From Loxodes magnus (Eukaryota; Ciliophora; Karyorelictea; Loxodida; Loxodidae): 64,000 nucleotides of DNA. The first letter of the stretch is position 1. Every line of letters starts with the position of its first letter. The notes under the pieces are model-generated. The model was given only the letters and a program-made list of their open reading frames with translations. It made no database searches and was not told the origin of the DNA. A program made the position numbers and the translations under genes. Below, one piece after another: positions 61,018-64,000 of this stretch. The stretch covers positions 1 to 64,000 of the forward strand of contig CAMPDV010001546.1 of the NCBI GenBank assembly GCA_946699065.1. Direction: 5' to 3'.

Positions 61018-64000
61018 ATTAATGCTTATTATGATGATTATTTCATAAAGGACCTGTAGATTCTTCTAATTATCATTATTTTTCGAAATATAGCTTATAT
61101 AGAACACCCATAACAATTTAAATTAAAGTTAGTTTCTTATGAAATAGTAGGAGTAATACGTTCTTTCATTTGAATAGCTTTGAACTGAATTTATCTTGCT
61201 ATTATCCAGTTAAAGATATTTAATGTACTTTTATATACTTTTGTGATTTTATCGAATGAGATATGCTATAATCATAGTGTCCATTAATTTTTTCTATCAC
61301 TCAATCCTTATTAAAATCTTGCTATAATACCTATATTTTTACTTTATTTTAGTTTCCTTTAATATAAATTCTTTATAGATAAATGTGATATATTAAACTA
61401 TGTATAAAGCCTATATCTACGCTATAATCTTTTATTGCTTGATTTAAAATGCTTTAGAAACTGTTAACATATCTTGCTTTAAATCACCATGTATACATTA
61501 GGGAATTTCTAAATCTTTAGTATTTTCTCTTCTTCTAGTCTATCTTAACTTTAATATTTAACTTGTTGTATCTTTAATACTGCAAACGAGCTTCCACTTT
61601 TTTTCGTTAAAGAAATAGACCGAAATATTTCATAAAAATTCGAGATTGTAAATTAGCAGTTCTTTAGATCCAAATATCTTGGTACATGTTTATTCAATGT
61701 AGTCAATCTTATTTAATGCTTAACTAAATGTATCTTATGCTCAAAGTATTCATAACTTAGTGTTAGCTGCATTCTTATATGCATAAGATGTTTAAACCTT
61801 TTTATCATATCGATTACTGTTTGCTATTATTAAATTGCCTAGGTTTTCTATTTATTCCATCTTTGATCATTGTAGCATAATCTTAGCTTTAATTCTCTGT
61901 AATTTTATAATTGTTTGCTTTCAAGAGGCATCTTAGTCTGTCATTTTATAATTAAGAAGTAGCTTCTTCACTTTGATTATACTGCTTTATAAAAGTTTGA
62001 AAGGACTTTAATTATTATTTTATCTTATTCACCACTTTCTTCACTCTTCTCGTTTTAGGAATAGAAAGCCACAGCTAAATAGTAAATATCTTTATTAACC
62101 ATTCTAAAAGGCTTTTTTATCATAGTAGCAGCATTCTTTCCTTCTTACTCGACTTTATGTGATTCTTTTTAACTTTCATTTGATTAGTTTATTCTGCTTC
62201 AACTTTTAAAGAGCTTCTTTCTCTAAACTCTTCAACTCTACTCTTATAAAATCCAGACCAAATAAAAGAAATTGAAGTCTTTCTCTTTAACTTGTTATGC
62301 AAATTAAGGTTTGAAAGATATCAAAGGAGACTAAATAAAAGAATCGTTGAAGCTTATTATAAAAAAAGCATTAGCATTTAGCCTTTAAAAATAGTAGCAT
62401 TAATAAAGCTTATAAAGCTAAGAAATAGAGACTAATAACTTTAATTTGAGATTTACTTAGTAACTACTATATTATTACAGCTTATTAAAGCTTTAACTAT
62501 AAATAGTAAATACAAAGCTTATAAGGAGGTTATTTTATTAATTTCAGAAAGGAAAGATAATTATGGTATTATCTAACTATCTTTTTAGAATAACCAAAAT
62601 TAGTTTATTTAAGTATATTTTGTAACTTTATAAAGATAACTTTAGCACTTTTAAGATATATAGCTATAGTTAAGTATTCAAATATTTCGTTAACTTTTGA
62701 ATTATTTATTGTTTAACTTTATGGAATATTCTTATATTTATTAACCTTCTTTAAGCTTGCTAGCTATTATATTTTAAAGAGATTGATTGTGAAGAAGGAG
62801 TAGATTGAATATATCAATCTAGTATTTTTATTTTCTTATTTATTTTGTTTCTAAGTTTAAATAAATTTCTGGCAGTCATTTATCTTATGATCTACAATTC
62901 TTCTGAAAGTATTTAAGTTTTCTCTATTTTATCATTAGAAGGTTAAAATTTTAAGTTAAACGCATTTTAAGCTAAGTCTTCCTACTATCTCCTTTTTCTC
63001 GTTAAACCTAATTAGATTTCTCTTTCATTGATCCTTTTCTAGCCTTCTTATTAGCATATTTATTATCTTATTTAAAGTTTACCTATTTTCTTCTAAAATA
63101 GGGCTATTTAGATTCAGTTGAACGTTGCTCTTAATTACTCTTATTCCTCCTGTAATTTTATTTAAGTTTTTGAACCTAAAATTTAACAGGATTTTTATAA
63201 GCTCTGATGGAAGATTATTCTTCTGAATGTTCACTGTATAAGCAGTTAGCAATATTTCTTTATATGCCTTATTTTTAAGAGCTCTACATTTACCAGTTTG
63301 CAAGACTAAAATGCTTTTTATTATCTAATTGATTATAGGCATTCTTGAAATCAAAATAAGATCTCCCAGGGCTCATAATCTTGATACTAAATATTTCTAC
63401 CTTTAATTCACGAAGCTTTTTAAGTTTCTCATTTCTATTTTAGATTTTAAGCCTAGATCTTAGGGTTGGTATCATCTATGTTATTTATATATTTCTTCAA
63501 TTTTCAGAAGGACTATTTATTTCATTCTTTTGTTTAATCTTTCTATCCTTTTCCACAATCTCTTTCACTTTGAGGTTAAAATACAGTTTTATTCTACCTC
63601 TATTCATTAGCTCGATCCCTTTACATCTTGCAAGTTAAATTTTTCTAAAATGGTTTTACCTTTTTGCTCCTCATTTTTCTTTACTCTAATTCAGAAATTG
63701 AGATCATTTTAATTTTAATGCTTGCAATATCTGGAAAGATTTGCTCAAAAGTCTCTTTTGCTAATTTTTCTCCTTATTTAATACTTCTATTGACAGAATA
63801 TTAGTCTATGCTAAATAAAGCATGATTATTGATCAGCTAGAATCGCTTAAATTACTAGAACTTACAAATTTAGATCCTGTAGCTTTACCTTACTCTATAG
63901 AGTTTATATCTTAGTTTCTTTGTGGAATCTTACTAAATCTGTCTTAATATATCCAAATTCCAATTCTTATTAATCAAGAGTTTTCTATATAGGAGCTGTA
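61018..64000 (-). mobile_element. LINE-like reverse transcriptase remnants
   Basis: On the minus strand near 63300-63460 a frame reads RSRLKIQNRNEKLKKLREL and then SPGRSYFDFKNAYNQLDNK. The YFDFKNAY phrase resembles RT motif A of non-LTR elements (F/Y-D-F/L-K-K/N-A-Y/F). Downstream a Lys-rich frame (LQTGKCRALKNKAYKEILL, LIRRLEKDQ) continues in a different frame, and further Lys/Arg-rich helical sequence extends to about 61.4 kb. No FADD box is legible. The frame jumps, so this is a decayed copy; it continues beyond the right edge of the window. Relation to LINE-X or LINE-Y could not be established because those copies lack this part. Confidence 0.45.

Overview
The window is extremely AT-rich eukaryotic DNA, and the codon evidence points to a ciliate with a reassigned nuclear code. 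Long conserved frames are crossed by in-frame TAA and TAG where glutamine fits, and by in-frame TGA where tryptophan fits. The clearest case is the WD40 motif GHANWVWS, in which both W codons are TGA. One WD40 gene also appears to end on TGA. TAA/TAG = Gln with TGA = Trp or stop is the karyorelictean code (Loxodes, Parduczia; NCBI table 27); a Condylostoma-like table 28 is the alternative. One large gene carries three frame-restoring candidate introns of 19-20 nt. The taxon is my inference; the codon readings come from the sequence.

Layout. 1-4.33 kb: a T-rich ~80-bp minisatellite. 4.3-7.0 kb: T-rich spacer with repeated modules. 7.0-8.8 kb (minus): an intact gene for a membrane-anchored coiled-coil protein with a seven-blade WD40 propeller, five blades of which are almost identical. 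8.8-16.6 kb: AT-rich DNA with two SINE-like elements. 16.7-19.0 kb (minus): a frame-broken Cys-rich surface-protein gene. 19.5-20.0 kb: a third SINE-like family. 21.7-28.3 kb (minus): about 52 tandem copies of the 126-bp WD40 blade with no recognisable gene ends. 28.3-30.4 kb: a second copy of the spacer and module block. 30.4-32.4 kb (minus): a RING-like / coiled-coil / pentapeptide / WD40 gene with a decayed 3' end.

32.9-50 kb is a retroelement graveyard. It holds LINE-like 3' ends of two families (one pair head to head), SINE-like copies of two families, two short elements carrying only a zinc-knuckle ORF (each with perfect 16-bp target-site duplications), and a decayed Ty1/copia-like integrase region. 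53.0 kb has a tRNA-Lys(CTT) facing a degenerate tRNA-like sequence. 53.4-61.0 kb (plus) is a very large gene for an ectodomain, Cys-rich, multi-transmembrane protein. 61-64 kb (minus) has LINE reverse-transcriptase remnants.

Most interesting: the WD40 gene and the nearby array share a blade that is nearly invariant except at four positions: [D/N/S], [Y/G/W] and [L/W/R] after the GH dipeptide, and SAS[Y/D/S]D. This matches the high-internal-conservation WD40 repeats of fungal NACHT-WD40 recognition genes (HET-E/HET-D of Podospora). It suggests an expressed propeller with an adjacent reservoir of variant blades. Also notable: LINE and SINE families share one 3' stem-loop tail, which implies trans-mobilisation.
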